In this document: piece after piece, positions 35,731-47,439 of the stretch
How the letters are laid out: every line of letters starts with the position of its first letter
Position numbering within the stretch: position 1 is the stretch's first letter
Source: Phocoena phocoena
Lineage: Eukaryota > Chordata > Mammalia > Artiodactyla > Phocoenidae
Length of the DNA stretch: 64,000 nucleotides
Direction: 5' to 3'
Assembly: GCF_963924675.1 (NCBI RefSeq)
Contig: NC_089225.1
Coordinates: 113,617,094 to 113,681,093 of the forward strand
The notes under the pieces: generated by a model
What the model was told of the DNA's origin: nothing
The model's database searches: none
What the model saw: the letters and a program-made list of their open reading frames with translations, nothing else
Translations under genes and position numbers: made by a program

Positions 35731-36199
35731 TTTAGTTGAAGCTTGGGATGGGCTTACCTCGAAGATGACAGAGCCTTTCCCTTGGTTCCCTCACGTGTAG
35801 AATAACAGTAGTCATGGTAGGAAAGGCCACAGGGAAGCCCTTGCACACGCTTCCCTATCCCTTTGCCCCTTGACTCCTGCTTCTGTCCCCTGCTCTGGCC
35901 AAGGCCATACGTCAGCTGAAAAGAAAATGCCAAGCAAGAAATTGTACAAGTGTGAGTAAGTCAAAGCCGGCAGGAGCTGTAGCAAGCAGAGATATGAAAT
36001 AAAATGATAGGTGCTTTCCGTTGGAGGACAACGAGGTGGAGCTGGTAAGGCAGTGGGGGACACTGGAACTCAGGCATTTGAAGATCCTCGTATTGTCTGA
36101 GGGGTTTAACTTGAGATTTTGTTAAGTGAAAAGTATTTGTTACAAATTTTAAAGAAAACACGTAAAGACTTGAAGAGAATATACTACTTCCATGGCAGT

Positions 36200-38700
36200 A
36201 GAGGTGGGGGGAGAGGGGAGAAAAGAAGAAAACAGGGAAAAAAATGATCAGTCCAATAGAAATTAAAGAAGAAGAATGAAAGAATCACAGAAAGATCAGG
36301 TTGAATAGAAAACCCAGAATGACACTGGGAACAAGTCCAAATATATCAGTTATCACAATGAACGTAAATAGGCTAAATTTTCCAGTTAAAGACAGATTGT
36401 CAGATTGGGTTTAAAAACACAGTCATCTCCCAAATGTTTACAAGTCGTGGCCTTAAACATGAGAATACTAAAAATTGATAGTCTGCGGAGGCAAAAAATG
36501 ATGTTCTAGGCCGATGCCCATCAAAAAGTTCCCTGTTATCATAGTGTCAGTTAAAATTGACTCTAAGGAAAGAACACATTAGTGACAAAAGTGGCCACTG
36601 CATGATGGCAACAGGGGCATTCATTGGGGAGATTGTCAGTTTAAACTTTTTTCCGTATAGTAATCATAGCCTCCAAATAGTATAAAGCAACAATTTTCAA
36701 TGTTCCTAGGAGAAATTTATCATAACTGATATATAAGATCTGAATAATAAAATTAGCAAGTTTATACCAATGTTCATGTAGGAAAAGAATTCTGCACTCC
36801 TGTGTTAGCAAACACATTCTTCTCAGGTACATGTAGAACGTGTACGAACACTGGCCATGGCCACACACTGGGCTACAAAGAATTCTGCACTCCTGTGTTA
36901 GCAAACACATTCTTCTCAGGTACATGTAGAACGTGTACGAACACTGGCCATGGCCACACACTGGACTACAGAGAATTCTGCACTCCTGTGTTAGCAAACA
37001 CATTCTTCTCAGGTACATGTAGAACGTGTACGAACACTGGCCATGGCCACACACTAGGCTACAAAGGAAATCTCAATAGGTTCCAAAGAGCCAACCACGT
37101 AGATCACCTTCTTTTACTAAAATATAATTGAGTTAGAAACCAATTACAAAGAAATAACTCCAAGATCATCTATAAGCAAACTATTAGAACTAATAAGAGA
37201 GCTTGGTAAGATTGCTGGATATGAGACCCATTTATCAAAATTCATTGTGTTTCTACACACCAGGTAGAAACACCCAGAACTGTAGAGAAGGTCCCATTTA
37301 TGATGCAAAAACCTTATCATACCTAGGCATAGATCTAACAAAAGGTATGTAAGATATTTATGGAGACACTTATGAAACTTTATTGAAAAACATCTAAAAA
37401 GGATGTAAATAACCGGAGACATATACCAAGTTTCATCGATTCTGAAACATGAATTTTTTTCACACTTTTATCATCTCAGAAATCAGATACGTCTTAAAAT
37501 TGATGGTCCCTTACTCTGTGTCATAGAACATAGATCAATTGGCAGTACTTTTTCTTTCTTTGCAGCACATCAAATAATGGTGTGTCTTTCACTCAATGGC
37601 ATCAATTAAATGAATACCATGTCAATGGATGGAAAGACTCAAAACTGTAAAAATGGCTGTGCTTGCCAATGTGTTTTGTAACTTAAGTGCAATTTTTGGC
37701 GAGCTGCTTCTGAAAATCATTGATTAGCAAGGAACCCAGTGCAGGCAAGGCAATTTTGATAAATACACGGTAGTGGGGGAAGGTGTATTTACCAGATATT
37801 AAGCTTTAGGAGTTTGATCATGTGGTATTGGCTGGGGGATATAGCCATGTAGCAGAGTCAAGTCCCGACAGTGACACACATGATATAGAAACTTGATCTC
37901 TGACAGCGATTGCATTACAGAGCAGTGGAGAAGGACTACTAAATAATTGATGCTTGGAAAATTGGTTAACCATATTGAAAAAAAAATACAATTCCTCTCT
38001 CACACCGAAGACTTAAACTTGGCAGAAAAAAAATCTATATGTAAAAAGCAAAACTTTAAAGTTTTAGCAGTAAATGTGGGAGAGATAGTTTCATGATCCA
38101 TGGAAGGATTTTTTTAATAAAGATTTCTTATCTAGGACACAAAAAGCATAAACTGTAAAGGAAAATATCAATAAATCTGGCATCATTAGGCATTAGGGAA
38201 ATGCAAATTAAACCACAGTGAGGTACCACTTCACACCTCTCTGAGTGGCTAGGGTGAAAATTAGTGAAGGCAGCAAGCACTGGTGGGGATGCACAGCAAT
38301 TACAACTCACATACGGCTGATAGGAATGCAAAACGGTGCAGCCACTGCGAAAAATGGCTTTGCAGCTTTTTCTCCAAAGGTAAACATACACCTACCATGT
38401 GACCCCGCAATCCTGCTCTCAAGTATTCACCCTAGAGAAATGAAAATGACACTCACATGAAAACCTATACACACATGTTTATAGCAGCTCTATTCATCAC
38501 AGCCCCAAACTGGAGACAACCCATAGTCTTTCAACAATTGAATGAATAAACAAACAGTAGTACATCTGCACAGTGGGACCCTACACAACAACAAAACAGA
38601 ATGAACATGTAGCAACACACATGAACACGTGTGTTTGTTATTCTTTCTACTTTTCTGTAAGCTTGAAATATTTAATAGGGATACACAAAATAAAATACGT
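36200..38700 (+). mobile_element. Old L1 (L1M type) ORF2 to 3' region, decayed
   Basis: Forward L1 landmarks in order are: AACGTAAATAGGCTAAATTT near 36361, the repeated TTCTTCTCAGGTACATG part, CCTAGGCATAGATCTAACAA near 37322, GGAAATGCAAATTAAACCAC near 38196, TCACACCTCTCTGAGTGGCT near 38231 and TTTATAGCAGCTCTATTCAT near 38478. All frames are broken. Gaps at 37440-38180 may hold other sequence. Confidence 0.7.
36786..37064. repeat. 93-bp tandem triplication inside L1 ORF2
   Basis: Three copies of a 93-bp unit start at 36786, 36879 and 36972, each beginning AGAATTCTGCACTCCTGTGT. They are nearly identical (GGGCTACAAA, GGACTACAGA and AGGCTACAAA at the unit end). Because 93 is divisible by three, both strands stay open and encode 31-residue repeats: 137 codons on the minus strand at 36641-37054 and 109 on the plus strand at 36802-37131. 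The unit itself is L1 ORF2 sequence, so the repeat protein is an accident of the duplication rather than a gene. Confidence 0.95.
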
Positions 38701-39349
38701 ACCTACATAATAAAATTATGGAGAGCATTTAAAGACCAGAACCTTTCTTTTTCAAGACACTGTTAGTATTTAAACACCCAGTGGTTTTTTCCTCAATGCC
38801 TGTCTCCCACACCAGACAAGAAGCTCTCTGGAACTGACTCTCTCCACCTCACTCATTCCTGGTCCTCAATAAATGTATCCTGAGTGGACAAAATCATTGT
38901 TACGATCCAGAAAAGACAAGACATTATGTGTTAACCACATTTAGAAGCATCTCCATTTGCACAATTGAAACATAAAATTTCATTGGCTACCAGTCTTCAA
39001 TGTTCAATTCTATGGACGCTCCTTGAGCAAGTTATTTCTATATGAAAATCAAATTACATGTTCACTAACAAGTAGTTTCTATTTTTAGACACAAAAGAAA
39101 TTCCAGAATATCATAATGATCATTCAAATGAATATCTAAATGTGGGCAAACAGTTTACTTTTCAGGTGACCGTGTCGTGTTGAATTATTTTTGTTTAGAA
39201 GGAAGAAACTTACTAGGAGACATGGTGTTTTATCATGATTTCACTTTTAAGTGAAAATGTTTATTTTTCTGAAAATATTTTAAACATTTGACCCCCAAAA
39301 CATTGCCATGGTTTATAGCTTGGGCCGACCGAGCTGCCTGATTATAGTT

Positions 39350-39480
39350 TGGACATTTGAGCGGTGGCTACGTGCAAGGCACACAGGCAGGCTTTTCCCC
39401 ATTTAATCCTCACAACAGCTTCCGCATGGGAGCTCCTATTATCTGTGGTACAGATGAGGACAGAGAGACTTGGGAACATA
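39350..39480 (+). repeat. MIR SINE fragment
   Basis: CCATTTAATCCTCACAACAG then TATTATCTGTGGTACAGATG and AGGACAGAGAGACTTGGGA follows the 3' half of the MIR core. Confidence 0.75.
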
Positions 39481-39509
39481 AGAACCTGCCTACAGACATG
39501 TGTCTCGAC

Positions 39510-39873
39510 CAGGGGTCCCCAGCCCCACGGGCTGAGGACCGCTGCTGGTCCACGGCCTGTTAGGAGCCCAGCCGCACAGCAGGAGGTGAGCGGCAGGCAA
39601 GTGAGCAAAGCTTCATCTGCCGCTCCCCATCACTCCCCGTTGCTCCCTGTCACTCCTGTCGCTCCCCGTCTCTCCCCGGCGCTCCCCGGCGCTCCCGGTC
39701 GCTCCCCGGCGCTCCCCGGCGCTCCCGGTCGCTCCCCGTCTCTCCCCATCTCTCCCCATCGTTCCCCATCGCTCGTATTACTGCCTGAACCATCCCCCCC
39801 GAACCCCGTCATCCGTGGAAAAATTGTCTTCCACGAAACTGGTTTCTGGTGAGGAAAAGGTTGGGGACAGCTG
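39510..39873 (+). mobile_element. hAT-Charlie MITE (MER1-like) with internal decamer expansion
   Basis: It starts CAGGGGTCCCCAGCC and ends GGTTGGGGACAGCTG, imperfect terminal inverted repeats. It is flanked by diverged 8-bp duplications (GTCTCGAC at 39502-39509 and ATCTAGAC at 39874-39881, 6 of 8 matching). The left part (CACAGCAGGAGGTGAGCGGC) and right part (GGAAAAATTGTCTTCCACGA) match this MITE family. Between them, 39621-39775 is an expanded decamer repeat. There is no transposase. Confidence 0.85.
39621..39775. repeat. Decamer minisatellite in the MITE
   Basis: About 15 tandem copies of a 9-10 bp unit of the form CGCTCCCCGG / CGCTCCCCGT / CTCTCCCCAT are present. On the plus strand the overlapping frame translates to a P-S-L-P-A-R type repeat, which is a by-product. 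Confidence 0.95.
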
Positions 39874-39914
39874 ATCTAGACTACAAGTTCCATGGTGGGT
39901 GGGGAAACAAATCT

Positions 39915-40010
39915 ATCTTATAGTCACAGCTGTAGCCCTAGCACCTAGCATACTGCCCAGCACATAGTAAACACTCAGAGAACACCTGCTGAGTGAATCA
40001 TTCAAGGAGC
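39915..40010 (-). repeat. MIR/L2-like fragment
   Basis: GCACCTAGCATACTGCCCAG then CACATAGTAAACACTCAGAG and TGAGTGAATCATTCA is the reversed end of an old MIR/L2 repeat. Confidence 0.55.
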
Positions 40011-40019
40011 GTCTGTTAT

Positions 40020-43000
40020 GAGGTGGAAGTAGAGTCTGCACCCAAGTTCTAGCTGATTCAAAGCACGTGCTTTTTTTTTTTTTTAAATCAGCACCATAAA
40101 TTTTGTTATTTCTCTCTTCAATCCCAACCCGCTGGGCATTTTCTCCCTAAAATGCTCCAGTAGAATAGGAATAATTAAATAACCTTTCATTTACTAAAGG
40201 GAAAAATCACTCTCTGCTCCTTAAACCAAAGGTAAGATTCACCTAGAAAGGGTATCCCCTTCTGCTCTCACACAGCTTGGAGTCTGTCCTTGGAGACTGA
40301 CACAGCATCTTCAAGCCTCACACAAGACCTCCTCCAGCCAAAAACTGGAGGACTCACATCCCTAAACCATCGCTGAACTTGCTGGACTACCCAGGAGGGC
40401 TACAAAGCAACCCATGCATTCACTATGTAAACATAATAATAGGGCATCTGTTTTTTAATTTTAATTTTATTTTTTCCCCACTAAACTATTCAAGTGAGAA
40501 ACATTTGGAGATTTATATTCAGGGCACAGGACCAAATGGCATCTTTGTTAAATATAATTAATTTTTCCTGGCTTTTCTCCTCCATCATGACAAAGCCAGA
40601 TCTGTACCATTCACCCTATTTATAGGTGAATATTTCCCTTCCCCAAAGAGTCTCAGCATCAACCACCGAGATGCTGAAGGGGAGAGAGCAGTGCTGTTTC
40701 TTTTCCTGTCTTCGTATCATAAAATGGAGAAACATCTTGAGCCGTGTACTTTGGGTTCCTGACTTAAATTTTGAAAAACGAACAACAACGACCACCAAAG
40801 AAAAAAATCAGCCTCAGTCAGCTTTCCTCTCATCTAAGAAAGTGACTGAGCTTATTCTATTTCACTTTGAATGGGCAAGGAAAAGCAACTTCCAGCAGCT
40901 GGGGGAAAAGCATGGGTGGGAGATATTGTGTATGTAAGGGGAGAGACAAAGAAAATATTGCTTCTGTCTTTTCCTTGTTTTTTCCTAGAAAAAAAGACCT
41001 CTTTGTTATATATACATATATATATCATCAAAAAAAAAAAAACAGAACCCTCACAATTAGAATCTAAAGAACTGTAGGAAGGAAAGCTGTACAGAGAATG
41101 TTATTTTTCCAATAAAAGATATATGTGATCTGGCCCCTGGGTGTTGGTTTTAAGTGGAGATATTGACTTCCAGCTGACTGATGAGTAGAACATCTTTCTC
41201 CTGAAATATTGATAGTAGATTACACGAAACCACAAACTCTCTCCATAAAGCACATCACTTCTAATACTAATGGTGTTTTCTTTCCTCGGGATGACTGCTA
41301 CATTCATGATATGATGGCTGTATTCTATCTTGGGGAAAAACTTTTTACCATACTGCTAAATTAACTTGTCAAAAGGCTTCAAACTTCGGAAGCTTTTACA
41401 GCTCAATTCAGTGCTATTATTCAAGATTGAATGGGAAGGCCATGGACTGTAAAAGCTTGCAAAAAATAAATTTCACAGGCTTTCATAGACTGAGTGAAAT
41501 ACTTACCTTTTGTTCATGTTGTGTATCTTTATTGAGGAGTCTCAGAAGGGCTGCGTTTTGCCCATAACTCCTCGCTCTTCCCCTGAGAGACTGTGTGTTT
41601 TGTCTGTTGCCCTTGAAGGCCCTCTCCAGCGCCGGCCCTGTTGATAACAATTCATTCCCATGGAGGACGTTGTGGACTGGAACACTCTCCAAAACACGGG
41701 GCAGGAGGTGAGACAAAGCCTCCCAGCTCCCAGAATGGGTTTTTACAATTCTTTTATTCTCGAAACAGATTCACAAGGGATTTGATAGCCAATTACTGCT
41801 TGTAAATGCAAGCCAACTGTCATGGCACTGCCCAAGGGTTATGTCTGTGGTTGGGGGAGGACGACACACAAAGACAAAGCAGCAATTAGTGTCGGCACTC
41901 GAACTCAGACTGGGTCGTTTGGAACATCGGGTGAAGTGCACATGTCTGCGTGAATGGAGTCTCAGGCCAGCCTGAAGGACGCTCAGACCACCGGGCAGTC
42001 AGGTCAATGCCACAAACGTGAACTGGTCCGGTGGCCTCCTGTAGATGTAGCCCAAGACTGATGTTGGGCAAGCCCATGCCTGTCCTCTTGGGCTCTAAAA
42101 GATTTCTAACGGTGGGATGGGAAGACATTTGATAGGCTGTGCCTTTCCCTTCTACATGGAGCGTCTGTTTTCACTGAATCACTTCTTAAGCAAACGCCAT
42201 GAGTAGAAGCTGGATTATTTTTAGTCATCTGAGGTGATTAGTTAGATGGGTAGCCTACCCTATCATCTTGTGGACCAAGGTTTTTAATTCTTTCTTCAAT
42301 CAGTAAGAACTTATTTCAATGCGAACCCAAAATACTCAAGATACTAACAAAAAATATGTGGATTTTGTGTGCCCATCCCCCAAGGAGTTGACAGGATGGT
42401 TGGGAAGACAAGGTATATACACATATATCCCCATATTTCTCATGTTTAAGGCAAGTTTAAATGCCTTCTCTTGCATAAAGCCTCTTTGATTCCTCAACTG
42501 GAAGAAATCTTTTCTCTGAACTTTTTTTGCAACGTAGCATAACTTTCTTTCAACACTTGACAATTCCTGTCTTGTGTAATGGTCATTTGCATGCATGCGT
42601 TATTCCTCTGTCAGACTGTAGATGTCTGTGGCTTGGACCGTCTCTTATTCATCTTCCCCTCCCCCAGCACTTGTTCCAATAGCTCTCACGCACACACTGT
42701 ACCTGTGTGGATGGGGCTCGGGAATGAGTAATTTTGGAAGTTTATCAGGGAATCTGCTGGGAAGCCAAGATTGCAAACCACTGTGCTGGGTGACCTGCAG
42801 ATGTGGACATCTCCCAGGGTTTCTGTGAAGTGCCCAGGAAAGCTTACAAAAGAATGAGGATTGGAGCTGGGCTTTAGAGGATGGGTGTGGCTGAAACACT
42901 TGCCCTGGGGAGGGGGCCTGAGAGGTCTGGGCAGAAGTGGAGAGTGAGGGCTTGTTCTCAGGACCCTCCTTCTTGGGCGGCATCCTTTGGAAACAGCACT

Positions 43001-43425
43001 GGATTACCAACCCCAGAGGAGGAGTCGGGCTCACCCTGCTGCCAGGTGATCTGAGTGATTCTGAGCTGGAGGATTCTGATGGGGGATGGCAGCAGCGGCG
43101 GGGCGGGGATGGGGGTGGGAGTCTCCCCAGGGCCCCTCACTTCTCATTCCCAGCCTCCTTCATGGCCGTTTCACAGGGTCCCCACTCTTGTTCAGATAAA
43201 GTTCTCAGGCTTGGGCTTCTGATGTGGCATCTTTCTGGATCTCAGTTCTTGAATGTCAAACTCAACTGGATGTGATCCTACCAGTTAGAGGGATGGTGGG
43301 GAGAGATAGCATTGGGAATTTTGAGGACAGGAGGGTCACACTGCAGGATTATGTGGGAAGACTTCTTGCTGAGTAAGGTTCTTATTTTTTATTCTGAGTA
43401 GTTTAAGGGAAATAGGAGGAGCAGG
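40020..43425. other. Single-copy region, no gene recognised
   Basis: No exon and no clear transposon was recognised. It includes a T-run at 40071-40084, a TA-rich run at 41010-41025 and the inverted repeat at 41390-41458. A CTATTTATAG motif (MEF2-type) lies at 40616-40625. Old repeats may be hidden. Confidence 0.4.
41390..41458. repeat. 12-bp perfect inverted repeat with 45-base spacer
   Basis: AAGCTTTTACAG at 41390-41401 pairs perfectly with CTGTAAAAGCTT at 41447-41458. Confidence 0.85.
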
Positions 43426-43429
43426 AAAG

Positions 43430-43640
43430 GGAACTTATATTTACATGAGCGTCTATGCTTTGCCGGGCCCCATGGTGCATCTCACATGTGGACCACATGA
43501 CTCTTCGCTGCAACCCAGAAGCTATCTATTATTATTCCTCTTTTCCAGAGAGGAAAACTGAGTACTCAGAGACTCTGAGCAGCTTCCCAAAATCACACAG
43601 CTAAACAGGTAAGAGCCAGAGGTGGGCCATCTATGTTCCC
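43430..43640 (+). repeat. MIR SINE
   Basis: The order CTATGCTTTGCCGGGCCCCA, TATTATTATTCCTCTTTTCC, AGAGAGGAAAACTGAGTACT and AAAATCACACAGCTAAACAG matches the complete MIR core and 3' end in forward orientation. Confidence 0.8.
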
Positions 43641-44462
43641 ACACATCACATGACCTATGGCTACACATGGGTAGAAACCATGGCCGCTGGGGTTGAAATG
43701 GTAAATCTTAGCATATGAAAATCTGGACTCTTATTAAAGTCACGGACGATTTTTTTATGTACGTACTAACAATAGACTTTAATTTACCAGAGATTCTCTT
43801 AAATATTAAATGTTGTTTTTTTCCAGTAGAGGTTTCCTGGTGAATTCAAAATATCATTGGGAAATTAGAAATGTGATTTGCCAAGCTATCTTTGTTAAGA
43901 GTATCAGTTTGGGCAAAGCGTGCTGTGTACACTTGGGTAGCACATGCAAATAGATGAACTCGGTGGGAAGATGCAAAACATAGCCTCTACACAGTGACTG
44001 CATCTGGTGTCCTGGCCTTTGCACTGTTGGTCAGGCAATAAGAACATGGGCAATTGTGGGAAACAGGGCAGACTAGGAAGGAAAAGGAATCAAGTTTTTA
44101 AAAATGCTCTCCATATTTTGAGAATATTAAAAGCAGAACGTAAGTCAAGAAAGAGGAGAGGAAAATATGTTCAAACAGGTAAAGAGAGTCAGTACAAATG
44201 TGTACAGATATGGGCACATGTGTTGATCATATAAAAGACATCTGCATGTACTTTATGGAAAAGATGGATACCAGGTTCCGAATTCAATCAGTGCCTTGTA
44301 CCCGTTCGCTTCTTTCATCGCTTGCTAAAGCTCGTGGCCCTTGGCACAGAGGGTGGAACCACTGGCTGGCTTCTGGGCTCCCCTCTCAACTTCTGGGCTC
44401 CGGTTTCCCTCGGTTACAGCCCTGAGTTGCTTCCTTCAGAGAACTTGTCAAAAGCATCCTTA

Positions 44463-44670
44463 GGGCTTCCCTGGTGGCGCAGTGGTTGAGAGTCCGCCTG
44501 CCGATGCAGGGGACGCGGGTTCGTGCCCCGGTCCGGGAAGATCCCACATGCCGCGGAGCGGCTGGACCCGTGAGCCATGGCCGCTGAGCCTGCGCGTCCG
44601 GACCCTGTGCTCCGCAACGGGAGAGGCCACAGCAGTGAGAGGCCCGCGTACCGCAAAAAAAAAAAAAAAA
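44463..44670 (+). mobile_element. Cetacean CHR-type SINE, full length
   Basis: It has the same body as the copy at 29057, differing at about six of 192 positions. The poly-A at 44655-44672 merges with the second copy of the target duplication. The duplication AAAGCATCCTTA is at 44451-44462, and AAGCATCCTTA is at 44671-44681. The A and B boxes are intact. Overlapping open frames of up to 123 codons over it are non-coding. Confidence 0.95.
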
Positions 44671-44684
44671 AAGCATCCTTAATC

Positions 44685-45970
44685 ATGGTCACGTGTGCCT
44701 TCACTGTGACTCCCCCTGGCTGCAAGGGAGCTCCACGGCAGGTGTCCTCCCCGCCAGGGACCTCAATGTTTAGGGGCATGCTCACTGGTGGGGGGGAACA
44801 AGCACCTCAAAGAGGCTCAACAGCCCCAGAACTCAGAAAGGGGTCTGCACCTCAAATTCATCAGGACCCATGTGAGGGCTGCTCCACTGTCTTCATACCG
44901 GCTTTCTGACCACTGGGCACTGCACGCCGGCCCTTAGCACCGGGGTCGGGACACCAAAGTGTGCCCAGCGTGAGCCCCAGGGAGCCCAGCCCGGGTGCAC
45001 TGTGAGCCAGACCTTGGCTGTCCGAGGTGCCTGTCCCCAGGGCCGGCCCAGGAAGGGGGCTGGGTGACCAGGACTGAGCGGTGGGTGAAGCCTACTGGCT
45101 GAGGCAGGGATTCAGGGGTCCAACCTGGTGGAAAATGACTTTCCCTAGGTGTTTTTTAACCACAGTGCATGAGACCTGGAAGCATTATTTGTGAGACAAG
45201 ACTGAGGTCTCAAAGGAGAAAAAGTTGATGTCAAACAGGTAGTTTTAGAGGGAGGACAGAGAAAGATAGTTTTGAGACCTAAGACTTACACATCACTCAA
45301 GACGAGGATTGTATGAAAGGTAGCACCGCACGGGGGTGTATACAGCACCGGGGTGAGATTTGCTGGAAGGCATCTGGAGACAGAAGGGCGAATCCGGAGG
45401 CTGAGGAGGACACTGCGGGAGCGAGTACCCATCGTGCTCTTTAGGACGGCCTTTTTAACAGAGGCAGGAACAACCGTCGACCGTCAGCCGTGGCACACAC
45501 GCGATAGCCTGTTTCAGAATTAGAGAAAGCTGGACCAGCAGCTGAAACGACAAAACGATGTCACCACAGCATCACTCCTGGCACTCAACTGCTTTCCTGT
45601 GAGCTGCCTCGTCTGCCGACACGATGTCCCCAAACACATCCAAAGGCAAAGGTCGGTGTTCCCCAGACATTTGCTCTGAGAGGTCCTGGTGATGGTTGGG
45701 TGGGCACCTCCTGCAGAGGCCTGAGGAGCGCCCCACCCCAGCCCACGTAGGAGCAACACTGACCCTGAGGCCTGAAGCCTCGGTACAGACGTCCTCATGC
45801 TCCGACACCACCTGCACTGGGGACCCCACACTCTCCCCCTTCCCCCCTTCAGCTGCCCCCAGGCACCCGCTGGCTTTTGTGGTCCCAGGGGGGCTCTCGG
45901 TTCCTGTGCTCACGATTTAGAGCCCTGAGCCCTCCTCCCACCACCCCCACCTTGGATGCCTGGGCAACAC
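44685..45970. other. GC-rich single-copy region, nothing recognised
   Basis: Open frames on both strands at 45520-45920 overlap each other and carry no domain signal. Confidence 0.4.
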
Positions 45971-45974
45971 TGAC

Positions 45975-46385
45975 ATTTTAATTTCCTTTTCCATTATGGT
46001 TTATCACAGGATATTGAATATAGTTCCCTGTGCTCTACAGTAGGACCTTGTCGTTTATCCATCTTATATACACTAGCTTGCATCTGCCAATCTCAAACTC
46101 CCAATCCTTCCCTCCCCTCCCTCCCCTCCCCCTTGGCAACCACAAGTCTCTTTCTGTTTTGCAGGTAAGTCCATTTGTGTCATATTTTAGATTCCACATA
46201 TAAGTGATATCATATGGTATTTGTTTTTCTCTTTCTGACTTAACTTCACTTAGTATGACAATCTCTAGGTCCATCCATTTTGCTGCAAATGGCATTATTT
46301 CATCCATTTTCATTGCTAATATTCCACTGTATATATATACCATGTCTTCTTTATCCATTCATCTGAACACTGATATCTTTTTACT
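45975..46385 (-). mobile_element. L1 3' end, truncated
   Basis: On the plus strand the reversed L1 3' pattern is seen: AGTTCCCTGTGCTCTACAGT, GATTCCACATATAAGTGATA, TTTCTCTTTCTGACTTAACT and ATTCCACTGTATATATATAC. The 107-codon minus-strand frame here is L1 3' UTR sequence and not a gene. Confidence 0.85.
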
Positions 46386-46934
46386 TTGGATTCCAAGGGA
46401 CTTGAGAAGGGACAGTCAGAGGCTTGGAGTTTATGGTACCCATAACATCTTTTGTAAGTAGAGTGTCACAGCGGTGAACGAGGTACAAAGACCACACCTT
46501 TGAAACTTTCACTCCGCTCATGTCAGGTGAACCTAGCTCACCGGGGCAGCTGCCTCCCTGCGGCCTCCCTCCAAGTCCAATCAACGTGTGGCAAGGCCCC
46601 GGACAGAGCCCAGAGGTCAGTTGGGCCCATGTCCTTCACGGAGCTGGTCCAACCTGATGAAAACTCGAATTCCATAATTTTAGGTCCAGAACCAGTGAGA
46701 CAGCTTCCCTGCATCCTCGTCACTGTCCTTTCCCCCCTTCTCAAGGCTGTAGGCTCACTGCCCCTTCCTTCACCAATTTCTACTCAGACGTTTGTGAGCT
46801 CAGACCTCACAAGTGATGCAGGGAGAGCTCTGCGAGGTGGATGGGGGAGGAGGGTGGGTCCCCTCTCCACTTTTCTCTCCCCGTTTGGAGGGCAGAGCAC
46901 AGACGCCCGGCCTCGGGCACCAGCACTGCAGCTG

Positions 46935-47055
46935 TGAGGCTGAGAAGTTAATGAACCTCTCCAGCATCAAGTTCCTCACTGAATAGCGCCTCAGGGCACT
47001 ATTGGGAGGATTAAGAAAGTCAGTACACCACACAACTTAGAGCACAGCCCAAGAA
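46935..47055 (-). repeat. MIR SINE fragment
   Basis: AGTTAATGAACCTCTCCAGC followed by GGGAGGATTAAGAAAGTCAG and a CTTAGAGCACAGCCC end is a diverged reversed MIR. Confidence 0.45.
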
Positions 47056-47220
47056 CTTGGTCCTTCCTGGGATTTAGAGCCCTGAACCCTCCTCTGCCTC
47101 CAGAGGAGCCCTCCCCTTGCCTCACGTGGGACAGTCCCACCCACACTCGCGCCCCCTGGCTCTCACTTTCTACCTGAGCCCTCTCCCAACAAATGCAGTT
47201 CGCTCCCTAAGAATTCTGGT

Positions 47221-47423
47221 TAACGGTTTGCAGGGCAGGAATAGAGACGCAGATGTAGAGAACAAACGTATGGATACCAAGGGGGGGTGGGAATGGCGGG
47301 TGGTGGTGGTGGTGGGATGAACTGGGAGATTGGGATTGACATGTATACACTGATGGGTATAAAACTGATGACTAATAAGAACCTGCTGTATAAAAAAATA
47401 AATAAAATAAAATTCAAAAACAA
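47221..47423 (+). mobile_element. 5'-truncated L1 tail insertion with target-site duplication
   Basis: The insert begins at TAACGGTTTGCAGGGCAGGA and ends in TAAATAAAATAAAATTCAAA. The 12-bp duplication AAGAATTCTGGT is at 47209-47220 and 47424-47435. Its interior (GGGAGATTGGGATTGACATG, TAATAAGAACCTGCTGTATA) is the L1 3' UTR with an early A-rich tail. Confidence 0.9.
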
Positions 47424-47439
47424 AAGAATTCTGGTCAAT

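Noticed and set aside
36641..37054. Cysteine-patterned repeat protein on the minus strand
   Set aside because: The unit is L1 ORF2 DNA triplicated in a multiple of three; the frame is a by-product.
39364..39852. 162-codon plus-strand frame with proline-rich repeats
   Set aside because: It spans a MIR and the expanded decamer in a hAT MITE; the repeats come from the minisatellite.
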